Shown here one piece after another: positions 28,443 through 37,483 of a DNA stretch of 64,000 bases. The first letter of the stretch is position 1, and each line of letters starts with the position of its first letter. The notes under the pieces were generated by a model. The model had not been told where the DNA came from. It ran no database searches and worked only from the letters and a program-made list of their open reading frames with translations. The stretch is from the NCBI GenBank assembly GCA_949519155.1, contig CATIQU010000033.1, forward strand, positions 96,358 through 160,357, read 5' to 3'. Position numbers and translations under genes: made by a program. This stretch comes from Polaribacter sp. SA4-10 (lineage in GTDB: Bacteria; Bacteroidota; Bacteroidia; Flavobacteriales; Flavobacteriaceae).

Positions 28443-28997
28443 ATGAACGAAGAAATTGAATTTATTTTAGACAGTGCCAAAGAAGGAATGAATAGTGCCT
28501 TAGCACACTTAGTAAAAGAATTACGTACTATTAGAGCTGGTAAAGCAACCCCAGCAATGTTAGGAAATGTAAAGGTAAATTATTACGGAGCTCTGACTCC
28601 TTTGGGTCAAATTGCAAATGTAAGCACCCCAGATCCACGTACCATTTCAATACAACCTTGGGAAAAAAACATGTTGCAAGAAATAGAAAAAGCAATTATG
28701 AATGCCAATCTTGGGTTCAATCCAATGAATAATGGTGATGTCATTTTAATCAACGTCCCACCTTTAACAGAAGAGAGAAGACGTGATTTATCTAAACAAG
28801 CAAAAGCAGAAGCAGAACATGCGAAAGTAGGAATTAGAAATGCACGTAAAGAAGCAAACAACGAAATTAAAAAAACAGACATCGCTGACGATATGAAAAA
28901 AGATACCGAAGCTGTAGTCCAAAAATTAACCGATTCTTTTGTCAAAGAAATCGACGAAACCTTCACCGTGAAGGAAAAAGAAATCATGACGGTTTAA
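28443..28997 (+). CDS. frr: Ribosome recycling factor
   Basis: 184 residues, the standard length. Three-helix-bundle signatures include LRTIRAGKATPAML, VSTPDPRTISIQPWEK and LTEERRRDLSKQAKAEAEHA. RRF splits post-termination ribosomes with EF-G. Downstream of pyrH and ended by a terminator. Confidence 0.98.
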   Translation: MNEEIEFILDSAKEGMNSALAHLVKELRTIRAGKATPAMLGNVKVNYYGALTPLGQIANVSTPDPRTISIQPWEKNMLQEIEKAIMNANLGFNPMNNGDVILINVPPLTEERRRDLSKQAKAEAEHAKVGIRNARKEANNEIKKTDIADDMKKDTEAVVQKLTDSFVKEIDETFTVKEKEIMTV

Positions 28998-29020
28998 GCG
29001 AATTTAAGCAGATATTAAAA

Positions 29021-29052
29021 AAGGGGGTGTTTAAGAAACACTCCTTTTTTTG
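29021..29052 (+). terminator. Terminator after frr
   Basis: AGGGGGTGTTT and AAACACTCCTT pair across a three-base loop (29021-29047, with G-U pairs), followed by T7. It begins about 24 bases past the frr stop. Confidence 0.85.
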
Positions 29053-29077
29053 TTAAAAACACTTCTACAAATTTCGT

Positions 29078-29085
29078 TACCTTTG
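29078..29085 (+). promoter_or_regulatory. -7 element for the MMPL exporter
   Basis: TACCTTTG matches TAnnTTTG 14 bases before the ATG at 29100, so the leader would be only a few bases long. No -33 element at the right distance is visible. Confidence 0.55.
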
Positions 29086-29099
29086 CAAAAATTTTCTGA

Positions 29100-31481
29100 A
29101 TGAGTTTCTGGACAAAAGTTGCGAGTATTATCTTACGAAACCGATACCTAGTTTTAATTGTTATTGCAAGTATTACTGCTTTTTTAGCTTCACAAATGAA
29201 GTATATGAAATTCTCATATACAGAGGCGAACCTCTTGCCTGAAAGCCATATTGCTAATTTAGAATACAATAAATTTTTAAAAATTTTTGGTGAAGAAGGC
29301 AACTTAGTTATCCTTGGAGTAAAAGACCCAACAATTTTTATCCCTGAAAAATTTAATGCGTGGAATCATCTGGTCGATAAATTTGATGACCGCGAAGAGA
29401 TTGACTTTACTATTTCTATTGCAGATGTTCAAAAACTTAAGAAAGACAAAAAGAACAGGCGGTTTGTTTTAGAACCTTTATATGAAGAAGATCCAACGAC
29501 TGAAAAAGAAGTTCTAGCCATTAAAAAACAACTTTTTGAAAAACTTCCTTTTTATGACAATTTGTTATACAACAAGGAAACGGGTACGTTGCAAACGGCC
29601 ATTTATATTAAAAAGGAAATCATAAACACCAAAGCACGTAGAGAATTTATTTTCAACTATCTAAAACCGACCATAGAACAGTTTGAAAAAGAAACAGGAC
29701 TGGATGTTCGCGTTTCTGGAATGCCCTACATAAGAACTTTAAATGCTAAAAACATAAAAGATGAAATGAAACTTTTTGTTGGCGGTGCCTTGGCAATAAC
29801 AGCTCTTATTTTCTTTTTCTTTTTCCGTTCTTTTAGAGCCACTTTTATCACCCTTTTTGTAGTTATAATTGGGGTTGTTTGGGCCTTTGGGTTTATTGGA
29901 TGGTTTGGATATGAAATCACAGTTTTATCTGCATTGATTCCGCCTTTAATCATTGTCATTGGTGTGCCTAATGCAGTTTTCCTAATAAACAAATACCAGC
30001 AAGAAATTAAAAAACACGGACAACAGGCAAAAGCTTTACAACGTGTTATTACTAAAATTGGAAATGCGACATTAATGACCAACATTACTACCGCATCTGG
30101 TTTTGCTACGTTTGTTTTTGTAGACAGTAAACTGTTGCGTGAATTTGGTATTTTGGCTTCGGTAAACATCATCAGTATATTTATTTTGGCATTGTTAATT
30201 GTACCGGTTTTATATAGTTTTATGCCGCTTCCAAAAAAGAAGCACTTAAGTCATCTTGAAACAAAGTGGATTGAAAACGTAGTAAACTGGATGGAAAAAA
30301 TGGTGAAGCACCACAGAATTACCGTCTATTTTGCAACTGTCCTCATCATTATCATAAGCATTATTGGTGTTTATAAAATTAGAGTTTCTGGGAGTCTCAT
30401 TGAAGACATGCCCAAAAGCATGGAGTTTTACAATGACATTAAATTTTTTGAACAAGAGTTTGGAGGCATCATGCCATTAGAAATTTTAATTGACACCAAA
30501 AAAGACAAAGGGGTCATGAAATTATCTGTACTTAAAAAGATGGATAAAATTAATGAGGCAATAGAGATGTTTCCAGAACTATCGAAACCTATTTCTGTAG
30601 TAAATCTAGTAAAATACTCAAAACAGGCCTACTACAAAGGAAATCCAAAGTACTACCAATTGCCAACTGGACAGGAACAAAGTTATATTTTTGCTTATAC
30701 CAAAAATTCAAATAGCGATGCGAGCATGCTAAAAACATTTGTAGATTCTACCGGTCGTTATGCAAGAATCACAACGTTTATGAAGGACATTGGTACCGAC
30801 AAAATGGATGTCATACAAAAACGACTCAAAGCGGTTATTGACAAAGAATTTCCTTCAGAAAAATATTCTGTATCGATTACAGGAAAGGCACTTGTGTTTA
30901 TTAAAGGAACAAACTTTCTAATCACCAATTTAGTCATCTCACTCTCATTAGCAATATTGCTAATTGCATTATTCATGGCTTGGATGTTTCGATCTCCTCA
31001 AATGATTTTAATTTCGTTGATACCGAACATCTTACCATTACTAATTACTGCTGGTTTAATGGGCTATTTTAATATCCCAATAAAACCTTCAACCATCTTA
31101 GTTTTTAGTATTGCTTTTGGAATTTCAGTAGATGACACCATTCATTTTTTAGCAAAATACAGGCAAGAATTACTTGCCAACAAATGGAAAGTGAAACCTT
31201 CTGTCTATGCTGCTTTAAAGGAAACTGGAGTCAGCATGTTTTATACTTCTATCGTATTATTTTTTGGGTTTCTCGTATTTACTTTATCAAGTTTTGGAGG
31301 TACAATTGCCTTAGGAGGCTTGGTCTCTGTAACACTTCTTTTAGCGATGGTGTCAAATTTAATTTTACTACCGTCTCTATTATTAACTTTTGAGAAGAAA
31401 ATAGCGAACAAAAAAGTATTTAAAGAGCCATCGATGCGAATTTTCCCTCCATCTCAAAAAACTAAGAAAGAAGACAAGTAA
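29100..31481 (+). CDS. MMPL/RND-family membrane exporter
   Basis: 793 residues with the twofold RND layout: one N-terminal helix, a periplasmic loop (about 40-220), five helices, then helix 7, a second periplasmic loop (about 430-600) and five more helices. SVDDTIHFLAKYR in the second half carries the acidic residues expected in the proton relay region. Patched/MMPL-type proteins move lipids, hopanoids or hydrophobic molecules. No adaptor or outer-membrane factor gene is adjacent, so a tripartite drug pump is unlikely. Substrate unknown. Confidence 0.85.
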   Translation: MSFWTKVASIILRNRYLVLIVIASITAFLASQMKYMKFSYTEANLLPESHIANLEYNKFLKIFGEEGNLVILGVKDPTIFIPEKFNAWNHLVDKFDDREEIDFTISIADVQKLKKDKKNRRFVLEPLYEEDPTTEKEVLAIKKQLFEKLPFYDNLLYNKETGTLQTAIYIKKEIINTKARREFIFNYLKPTIEQFEKETGLDVRVSGMPYIRTLNAKNIKDEMKLFVGGALAITALIFFFFFRSFRATFITLFVVIIGVVWAFGFIGWFGYEITVLSALIPPLIIVIGVPNAVFLINKYQQEIKKHGQQAKALQRVITKIGNATLMTNITTASGFATFVFVDSKLLREFGILASVNIISIFILALLIVPVLYSFMPLPKKKHLSHLETKWIENVVNWMEKMVKHHRITVYFATVLIIIISIIGVYKIRVSGSLIEDMPKSMEFYNDIKFFEQEFGGIMPLEILIDTKKDKGVMKLSVLKKMDKINEAIEMFPELSKPISVVNLVKYSKQAYYKGNPKYYQLPTGQEQSYIFAYTKNSNSDASMLKTFVDSTGRYARITTFMKDIGTDKMDVIQKRLKAVIDKEFPSEKYSVSITGKALVFIKGTNFLITNLVISLSLAILLIALFMAWMFRSPQMILISLIPNILPLLITAGLMGYFNIPIKPSTILVFSIAFGISVDDTIHFLAKYRQELLANKWKVKPSVYAALKETGVSMFYTSIVLFFGFLVFTLSSFGGTIALGGLVSVTLLLAMVSNLILLPSLLLTFEKKIANKKVFKEPSMRIFPPSQKTKKEDK

Positions 31482-31532
31482 CCCGCCTCTTTAAAGAGCA
31501 ACATTTAATACTTAAATTTCCTTCAAAAAAAG

Positions 31533-31540
31533 TATATTTG
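31533..31540 (+). promoter_or_regulatory. -7 element for asnS
   Basis: TATATTTG, a full match to TAnnTTTG, lies 47 bases before the asnS ATG. No clear -33 element. Confidence 0.55.
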
Positions 31541-31587
31541 TGCCTTTATTTATAGGAGTTCATTCGTGTATATAATATTTTAGAAAG

Positions 31588-33021
31588 ATGATAGAAAGCA
31601 ACATTGCCAAGATCTTAGAATCGGGTACAATTTTACAAGAAGTAACAATAAAAGGCTGGGTACGAACTTTTAGAAGCAATCGTTTTATTGCTGTAAATGA
31701 TGGATCTACAATTAAAAACATACAATGTGTTATCGATTTCGAAAACACTCCTGAAGACCTCTTAAAAAGAATTACAACTGGTGCTGCTATCGCAATAAAA
31801 GGAACGTTATCAGAAAGTCAAGGAAAAGGGCAATCTGTAGAAGTGCAAGTTACAGAAATCGAAATTTTAGGAGATTCCAATCCGGATGAATATCCGATTC
31901 AACCTAAAAAGCACAGTTTTGAATTCTTAAGAGAGAACGCACATTTACGTATACGAACAAACACTTTTAGTGCTGTAATGAGAGTGCGATCTGCCTTGTC
32001 TTTTGGGGTGCACAAATATTTTCAAGAAAACGGATTTAACTACTTAAATACACCGATCATAACAGGTTCTGATGCGGAAGGTGCAGGAGAAATTTTTAAA
32101 GTGACCACATTTGAAGACAATAAGGCTCCGTTAACTGAAGATGGCAAAATTGATTATTCTAAAGAGTTCTTCGGAAAAGAAACAAACCTTACTGTTTCTG
32201 GGCAACTAGAAGCTGAAACCTACGCTATGGCACTAGGTAAGGTCTATACGTTTGGCCCTACATTTAGAGCAGAAAATTCAAATACTACGCGACACTTAGC
32301 TGAATTTTGGATGATTGAACCAGAAGTTGCTTTTATGGATTTAGATGGAAATATGGATTTGTCTGAGGACTTTATAAAATCTGTTTTAACCTATGTCTTA
32401 GAAAAATGTATAGACGATTTAGAATTTTTAGACAATCGATTAACGCAAGAGGATAAAACAAAACCACAAGCAGAAAGAAGCGAAATGTCTTTATTAGAAA
32501 AACTTCGTTTTGTAGTTGACAATAACTTTAAACGTGTTTCTTACACAGAAGCCATCGATATTTTAAGAAATTGCAAGCCAAATAAAAAGAAAAAATTTAA
32601 ATACTTAATTAATGAATGGGGAGCAGATTTACAATCTGAACACGAACGTTTCTTGGTTGAAAAACATTTCAAATGTCCTGTGATTTTATTTGACTATCCT
32701 GCAGATATTAAAGCATTTTATATGCGTTTAAATGATGATGGAAAAACAGTAAGAGCCATGGATGTTTTATTTCCAGGAATTGGAGAGATTGCAGGTGGTG
32801 CGCAGCGTGAAGAGCGTTACGATGTTTTAGTTGAAAAAATGAAAGCATTGGATATTGATGAAAAAGAACTTTGGTGGTATTTAGATTTGCGTAAATTTGG
32901 TACAGCAGTTCATTCTGGCTTTGGCTTAGGATTTGAAAGATTAGTTCAATTTACAACTGGCATGAGTAATATTAAAGATGTAATTCCATTTCCAAGAACG
33001 CCACAAAATGCAGAATTTTAA
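31588..33021 (+). CDS. asnS: Asparaginyl-tRNA synthetase
   Basis: 477 residues. The OB-fold anticodon-binding domain is at about 1-110 (VTIKGWVRTFRSNRFIAVND). The class IIb catalytic domain follows with motif 2 around TFGPTFRAENSNTTRHLAEF and motif 3 GFGLGFERLVQF near the C-terminus. The AsnRS-specific motif 2 features and lack of a GAD insertion separate it from AspRS. Charges tRNA-Asn. rpoN follows 23 bases later. Confidence 0.97.
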   Translation: MIESNIAKILESGTILQEVTIKGWVRTFRSNRFIAVNDGSTIKNIQCVIDFENTPEDLLKRITTGAAIAIKGTLSESQGKGQSVEVQVTEIEILGDSNPDEYPIQPKKHSFEFLRENAHLRIRTNTFSAVMRVRSALSFGVHKYFQENGFNYLNTPIITGSDAEGAGEIFKVTTFEDNKAPLTEDGKIDYSKEFFGKETNLTVSGQLEAETYAMALGKVYTFGPTFRAENSNTTRHLAEFWMIEPEVAFMDLDGNMDLSEDFIKSVLTYVLEKCIDDLEFLDNRLTQEDKTKPQAERSEMSLLEKLRFVVDNNFKRVSYTEAIDILRNCKPNKKKKFKYLINEWGADLQSEHERFLVEKHFKCPVILFDYPADIKAFYMRLNDDGKTVRAMDVLFPGIGEIAGGAQREERYDVLVEKMKALDIDEKELWWYLDLRKFGTAVHSGFGLGFERLVQFTTGMSNIKDVIPFPRTPQNAEF

Positions 33022-33044
33022 ATAGATTATTGTATCTTTAATGT

Positions 33045-34502
33045 ATGTTAAAGCAAAGTTTACATTATAAACTCTTACAAAAATTATCTCCACAACAAAT
33101 TCAGTTGATGAAGCTAATTCAATTGCCAACACAAGCTTTTGAAGAACGTATAAAACAAGAAATAGAAGAGAATCCTGCTTTAGATACTGGAAAGGAAGAA
33201 CCTGAGTCTTTTGAAGAGACTTTAGAGGATGAATATGACGACACTGGCACTGAAAATATCGATACTGAAGAGATCAATATTGATGAGTATTTAAGTGATG
33301 ATGATGTTCCAAGTTACAAAACACAAGCAAATAATTACTCCGCAGACGACGAGGAAAAGAACGTACCCTATGCAGCCGGTATTACATTTCATCAATCTTT
33401 AAAGTCCCAATTGGACACCTTTCGCTTAGATGAAGAAGAGCGCATAATTGCAGAATTTTTGGTAGGTAGTATTGACGACAGTGGGTATATAAGAAGAGAT
33501 ATTTTAGACTTGGTAGACGATTTGGCCTTTACAGCTAATGTTTTTACAACCGAAGAAAAAGTAATCACAATTTTAAAAACGGTCGTACACACTTTAGATC
33601 CAATTGGCGTAGGTGGAAGAGATTTAAAAGAGTGCTTAATCATTCAATTAAAGGGGAAAGAAAAAACAGTCATTCGAAGCTTATCTATTGAAGTTTTAGA
33701 GACTGCGTTTGATCATTTCGTAAAAAAACATTATCGCCAACTTCAGGAAAAATTTTCTATTTCTGAAGAAGAATTGAAAGCGGTAACTATTGAAATTTCA
33801 AAGCTAAATCCAAAACCAGGAAGCTCTTATGCAGGGAACAATAAAATTGCCGAACAAATTGTTCCTGATTTTTCAATCAAAATTTCAGAAGGTGAATTGG
33901 ACTTGTCATTGAACTCAAGAAATGCACCAGAATTGCATATTTCAAGAGAATACAACAATATGCTAAAAGGGTATCAAGAAGCTACTTCAAAAAGTAAATC
34001 TCAGAAAGATGCAGTCTTTTTCATCAAACAAAAGTTAGATGCTGCAAAATGGTTTATTGACGCGATTAAACAACGGCAGCAAACCTTGTTGGTAACTATG
34101 AACACGATAATGCACTATCAACTTGACTATTTTTTATCTGGGGATGAACGCAAGTTGAAACCAATGATCTTAAAAGATATTGCTGATCAAATACAAATGG
34201 ATATATCAACCGTTTCTCGCGTTGCAAATAGCAAATATGTGTCAACACCTTATGGTACAAAATTGATTAAAGGATTCTTCTCTGAATCCATGAAAAACGA
34301 TCAAGGGGAAGAGGTGTCTACCAAAGAAATTAAGAAAATTCTTGAAACCGTGATTACCGAGGAAGACAAACGAAAACCATTGACAGACGAAAAGTTAGCC
34401 ATTATTCTAAAAGAGAAAGGATATCCTATTGCACGAAGAACGATTGCAAAATACAGAGAACAATTAGAGCTACCTGTTGCTCGTTTACGAAAGGAGATTT
34501 AG
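33045..34502 (+). CDS. rpoN: RNA polymerase sigma-54 factor
   Basis: 485 residues. Region I, glutamine/leucine-rich (LSPQQIQLMKLIQLPTQAFE), binds activators. An acidic region II (about 50-105) is followed by the core-binding domain, the helix-turn-helix region (DIADQIQMDISTVSRVANSK) and the RpoN box ARRTIAKYREQL at the C-terminus. Sigma-54 needs AAA+ enhancer-binding activators, none of which is in the window. A membrane-protein gene overlaps its stop codon by one base. Confidence 0.98.
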   Translation: MLKQSLHYKLLQKLSPQQIQLMKLIQLPTQAFEERIKQEIEENPALDTGKEEPESFEETLEDEYDDTGTENIDTEEINIDEYLSDDDVPSYKTQANNYSADDEEKNVPYAAGITFHQSLKSQLDTFRLDEEERIIAEFLVGSIDDSGYIRRDILDLVDDLAFTANVFTTEEKVITILKTVVHTLDPIGVGGRDLKECLIIQLKGKEKTVIRSLSIEVLETAFDHFVKKHYRQLQEKFSISEEELKAVTIEISKLNPKPGSSYAGNNKIAEQIVPDFSIKISEGELDLSLNSRNAPELHISREYNNMLKGYQEATSKSKSQKDAVFFIKQKLDAAKWFIDAIKQRQQTLLVTMNTIMHYQLDYFLSGDERKLKPMILKDIADQIQMDISTVSRVANSKYVSTPYGTKLIKGFFSESMKNDQGEEVSTKEIKKILETVITEEDKRKPLTDEKLAIILKEKGYPIARRTIAKYREQLELPVARLRKEI

Positions 34503-35101
34503 TGAAATTTCAAAAATTAATATCGGTGCTATTGCATCCAATTGTACTACCTACTATTGGTGTAATTCTGTACTTTTTAATGATACCACATTCCATCGAA
34601 AGTGAACAGCGCTTTTTTATAATTGGTTTTGTTTTTACGACAACTTATTTAGTTCCATTAGCGGTTTTGATGTTACTAAAAGGACTAAAACTAATACAGT
34701 CATTTAAAATGCACACTATTAAAGAGCGAAAGATTCCACTCTTTTTAATGATATTACTCTTTACCGTTTTAGGAAATATATTACTTAGAACTGCTATTTT
34801 TAGAGATTTTGGAATGTTGTTTTACGGAACATCATTCGGATTGATCATTATATATTTATTTTCGATATTCAATATAAAGATGAGTTTGCATTTACTTTCT
34901 ATGGGAAGCATGGTTGGATTTTTTATAATGATGGGCATGGAATACATGACGCCCCTAGCACCCATACTACTAATACTTATCCTATTTTCTGGACTTTTGG
35001 CAAGTTCTAGACTGCATTTAAAAGCACATACAACCAAAGAGGTATACTTGGGTTTTTTCTTTGGAATAATGACGCAAACAGCTGTTTATTACCTATTATA
35101 A
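34502..35101 (+). CDS. Multi-pass membrane protein with a PAP2-like motif
   Basis: 199 residues, GTG start overlapping the rpoN stop by one base, with AAGGAG five bases upstream. About six hydrophobic helices. Near the C-terminus SSRLHLKAHTTKEVYLGFFFG matches the last PAP2 phosphatase motif (SR, five residues, H, three residues, acidic), but the earlier lysine/arginine motif is not clear. A membrane lipid phosphatase role is possible but unproven. Translationally coupled to rpoN and converging with a barrel gene, with a 6-base overlap of the 3' ends. Confidence 0.7.
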   Translation: MKFQKLISVLLHPIVLPTIGVILYFLMIPHSIESEQRFFIIGFVFTTTYLVPLAVLMLLKGLKLIQSFKMHTIKERKIPLFLMILLFTVLGNILLRTAIFRDFGMLFYGTSFGLIIIYLFSIFNIKMSLHLLSMGSMVGFFIMMGMEYMTPLAPILLILILFSGLLASSRLHLKAHTTKEVYLGFFFGIMTQTAVYYLL

Positions 35102-35770
35102 AAAGTAGAAAATCAATCCAAATTTCAGAACTTTGCTATCAATCACTTCGTTGCTAATCTTAGCGTCTTTATAGATAGGGGACAATCCATAAAAAACATG
35201 AAAATTAAAAGCATCATATCCAGCAGAAAAAGTTAATCCATATTGTAACTTATTATAAGCATTGACGCCTGAATAGGTTGTTTTAATCTCATTGATATCT
35301 ATATGTTCAAAACTATTTGAAAAATTATAAAGGAACTTAATTCCAGTATAAATTCTCCAAAATTTGTATTTATTAGCCGTAGATGTTCTCCAACGAATTT
35401 CGAATGGAAGTTCTAAATTATGAGAAAAATAGGTGTTTGAGGTTAACGCATAGTCCGCAGAAAACATTGTGCTATTATTTAATTCTTCAACTTTTAATTC
35501 ATGATTGTAGAAATCAAAACCATAACCAAGGCCGAGTGCAAAAGAAAAGGTTCCCTTTTTATTAAGAATAATATCTTTTAGAAAGCCTGATGACAATCCA
35601 TAGGAAAACCCACTTCGTGTAATTGTACTGGGCTGTTGATTCATTTGATTATAGGTTACCGCAAGATATATTTGATCATCTGAATACCGATCACCAAGAT
35701 TCAAAGAATCTTTTTGTGCGAATACTATCGGAGTACAAAACAGCAAAAAAGCAAATACTAATTTATTCAT
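35096..35770 (-). CDS. Outer-membrane beta-barrel protein, PorT-like family
   Basis: 224 residues from the internal ATG (MNKLVFAFLLFCTPIVFAQ), which begins a proper signal peptide; the frame extends 12 codons upstream. The mature part has about eight alternating strands with aromatic ends and stops with LKFGLIFYFL, a barrel-type C-terminus ending in a hydrophobic residue. It resembles the porin-family outer-membrane barrels, but which PorT-like group is not decidable. Its stop overlaps the convergent membrane-protein gene. Confidence 0.75.
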   Translation of the reverse strand: MNKLVFAFLLFCTPIVFAQKDSLNLGDRYSDDQIYLAVTYNQMNQQPSTITRSGFSYGLSSGFLKDIILNKKGTFSFALGLGYGFDFYNHELKVEELNNSTMFSADYALTSNTYFSHNLELPFEIRWRTSTANKYKFWRIYTGIKFLYNFSNSFEHIDINEIKTTYSGVNAYNKLQYGLTFSAGYDAFNFHVFYGLSPIYKDAKISNEVIDSKVLKFGLIFYFL

Positions 35771-35835
35771 AATTTTAAAATGAATAGGAAAGGTACACAA
35801 TTTCATGATTTTGATTCTATAAATTAAGGCAAAAA

Positions 35836-35865
35836 AAAAGCAATTCTAAAAATAGAATTGCTTTT
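35836..35865. terminator. Terminator of the ExbB/ExbD operon
   Basis: AAAAGCAATTCTA (35836-35848) pairs with TAGAATTGCTTTT (35853-35865) across four bases. On the minus strand it is followed by a long T run, so it ends the exb operon. It could work more weakly in the other direction. Confidence 0.85.
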
Positions 35866-35888
35866 ATTATATAAAAAAATAAGTTGAC

Positions 35889-36356
35889 TTACTTAATATC
35901 TGAACCCGTGTTGGTTGAATAACTAACTTTAAGCGCATTTACATCTCTTAATTTCAATCGAATGTCGATAATTGTACCTACACTTGATTGCTTGTCTGCT
36001 TTGATAGAAGTAGTCATAAATGGAATTTCATTTTCGGCAACTTTGGTTCTTGCATTGATAATAAATGCAGGGACTTGATCTGCTGAAGCGATCTTATCAT
36101 TTAATTGAATTTTATTGTATCCAACACCATATTTTGTGTCTTTTGCCTTCCCAATATAGATGGTGCTTACTAAACTTTTATGCTCCAACTTCTTTACTTC
36201 TGTTGCAGAAGGTAAAGAAGGCGCTTCAATTTGTAAACTTGTTTCTCTCATGGTTGTGGTAACCATAAAGAAAAACAATAACATAAAAACGATATCTGGT
36301 AAAGCTGCAGTGTTCACTGCAGGAATCCCTTTTTTTCTCTTTTTAAATTTAGACAT
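35889..36356 (-). CDS. ExbD/TolR-type biopolymer transport protein (second copy)
   Basis: 155 residues: a short basic N-terminus (KFKKRKKGIPAVNTAALPDI), one membrane helix (VFMLLFFFMVTTTM) with the conserved aspartate just before it, then a periplasmic domain. ExbD/TolR proteins use the proton gradient with ExbB/TolQ to energise TonB or Tol functions. Last gene of the operon, 18 bases after a longer ExbD-like gene. Confidence 0.9.
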   Translation of the reverse strand: MSKFKKRKKGIPAVNTAALPDIVFMLLFFFMVTTTMRETSLQIEAPSLPSATEVKKLEHKSLVSTIYIGKAKDTKYGVGYNKIQLNDKIASADQVPAFIINARTKVAENEIPFMTTSIKADKQSSVGTIIDIRLKLRDVNALKVSYSTNTGSDIK

Positions 36357-36374
36357 ACGTGTTAAATTTTAAAA

Positions 36375-37001
36375 TTAGTTTGCCGATGTTGGCTCTGCAT
36401 CAGAAATAATTTGAGGATATGCTGATTTTATGGCCTCTACTTCTTCCTTTAGCTTCGTATTCGTCTTGTTATCCTTATACTCTTTTTCAAGTTGGGTATA
36501 CGATTTTCCGTGACGCTTTTGACTTAGTTTATTCCTTAACTCTGTATAGGCACTCAGTAACTCATTTTGTACAATAATATATGTACCATAATCAGTTCCT
36601 CGATCACTTTGTACAGAGATAATGGCTTTATTTGGATGATCTGAAGACGCAATGCTCTTCTCACCTTCACAGTAGTCACAAGGCCCAGTAGATACACCAT
36701 CTACCAATTTCCCGTCACCTCCACCATTGTCTATAAACTTCACAGCAGCTTCTTTGAGTTGTTTCACATCCATTCTTTCGCCTTCTACTAAAAGCTCATT
36801 ATTTCTGTTAATATTTACTTCAAAGATATTTTTCTCCTTAATAACTGGAGGAACATAATCTGCTGGTGGTTTTTCAGATAATTTCTTAGAAATACCTGAA
36901 TCTACATTCATGGTAGTGGTTACTAAGAAAAAGATCAATAACAAGAAAGCAATATCTGCCATTGAGCCTGCATTAATTTCTGGAGTCTCTCTTCTTGCCA
37001 T
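36375..37001 (-). CDS. ExbD/TolR-type biopolymer transport protein (first copy, long)
   Basis: 208 residues. It begins ARRETPEINAGSMADIAFLL with the conserved Asp before the single helix. The periplasmic domain is longer than usual and has an insertion with the cysteine pair CDYC (about 110) and a lysine/glutamate-rich helical tail. Two different ExbD-type proteins in one operon are common in Bacteroidota and suggest a heteromeric motor. It follows the four-helix protein by 3 bases. Confidence 0.9.
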   Translation of the reverse strand: MARRETPEINAGSMADIAFLLLIFFLVTTTMNVDSGISKKLSEKPPADYVPPVIKEKNIFEVNINRNNELLVEGERMDVKQLKEAAVKFIDNGGGDGKLVDGVSTGPCDYCEGEKSIASSDHPNKAIISVQSDRGTDYGTYIIVQNELLSAYTELRNKLSQKRHGKSYTQLEKEYKDNKTNTKLKEEVEAIKSAYPQIISDAEPTSAN

Positions 37002-37004
37002 AAT

Positions 37005-37475
37005 TTATGATTTTATTAATCCTTTAAGTAAGTCATATACAAAAAACAAACTTGCTACTAAACCTAAAGCCATACTGAACCAGATACCTGTACCAACCCA
37101 TTTGTTGATTGCTGTACCTGCATCACCACCTTCTAGAACAAGTCCTTGTGTATCTAATACTGCATTACTGTCTGCAATTGAGTAAGAAACTACCAATACA
37201 ACAGCTAAAAGTCCTAATCCTAATCCCATCTTCTTAAGATTTTGAGGATTCTTTATCATACTCCATAACGATAGAACTATTGCGATTGCAACAGCTGCAT
37301 ATAGTAAACCCGCCGAAAAGAAAACGATTGGATTTACAACACTTGCTTGTATCAGTGCATCGTTTTCAATAGCGTCTGGATCTTCCATAAAAACTCTAAT
37401 GAAAAGAATCGCACCTACCAAAGCAACTAATGCTATGAATATGCTTAAATATTTTGCTAAATTATTATCTTTCAT
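37005..37475 (-). CDS. Four-helix membrane protein in the ExbB/ExbD operon
   Basis: 156 residues with about four hydrophobic segments (around 12-30, 48-68, 80-98 and 130-150). No family recognised; it is the usual partner between exbB and exbD in flavobacterial operons. Spacing of 8 bases from exbB and 3 bases to exbD implies tight co-expression and perhaps a structural part of the motor. Confidence 0.75.
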   Translation of the reverse strand: MKDNNLAKYLSIFIALVALVGAILFIRVFMEDPDAIENDALIQASVVNPIVFFSAGLLYAAVAIAIVLSLWSMIKNPQNLKKMGLGLGLLAVVLVVSYSIADSNAVLDTQGLVLEGGDAGTAINKWVGTGIWFSMALGLVASLFFVYDLLKGLIKS

Positions 37476-37483
37476 AATGATAA

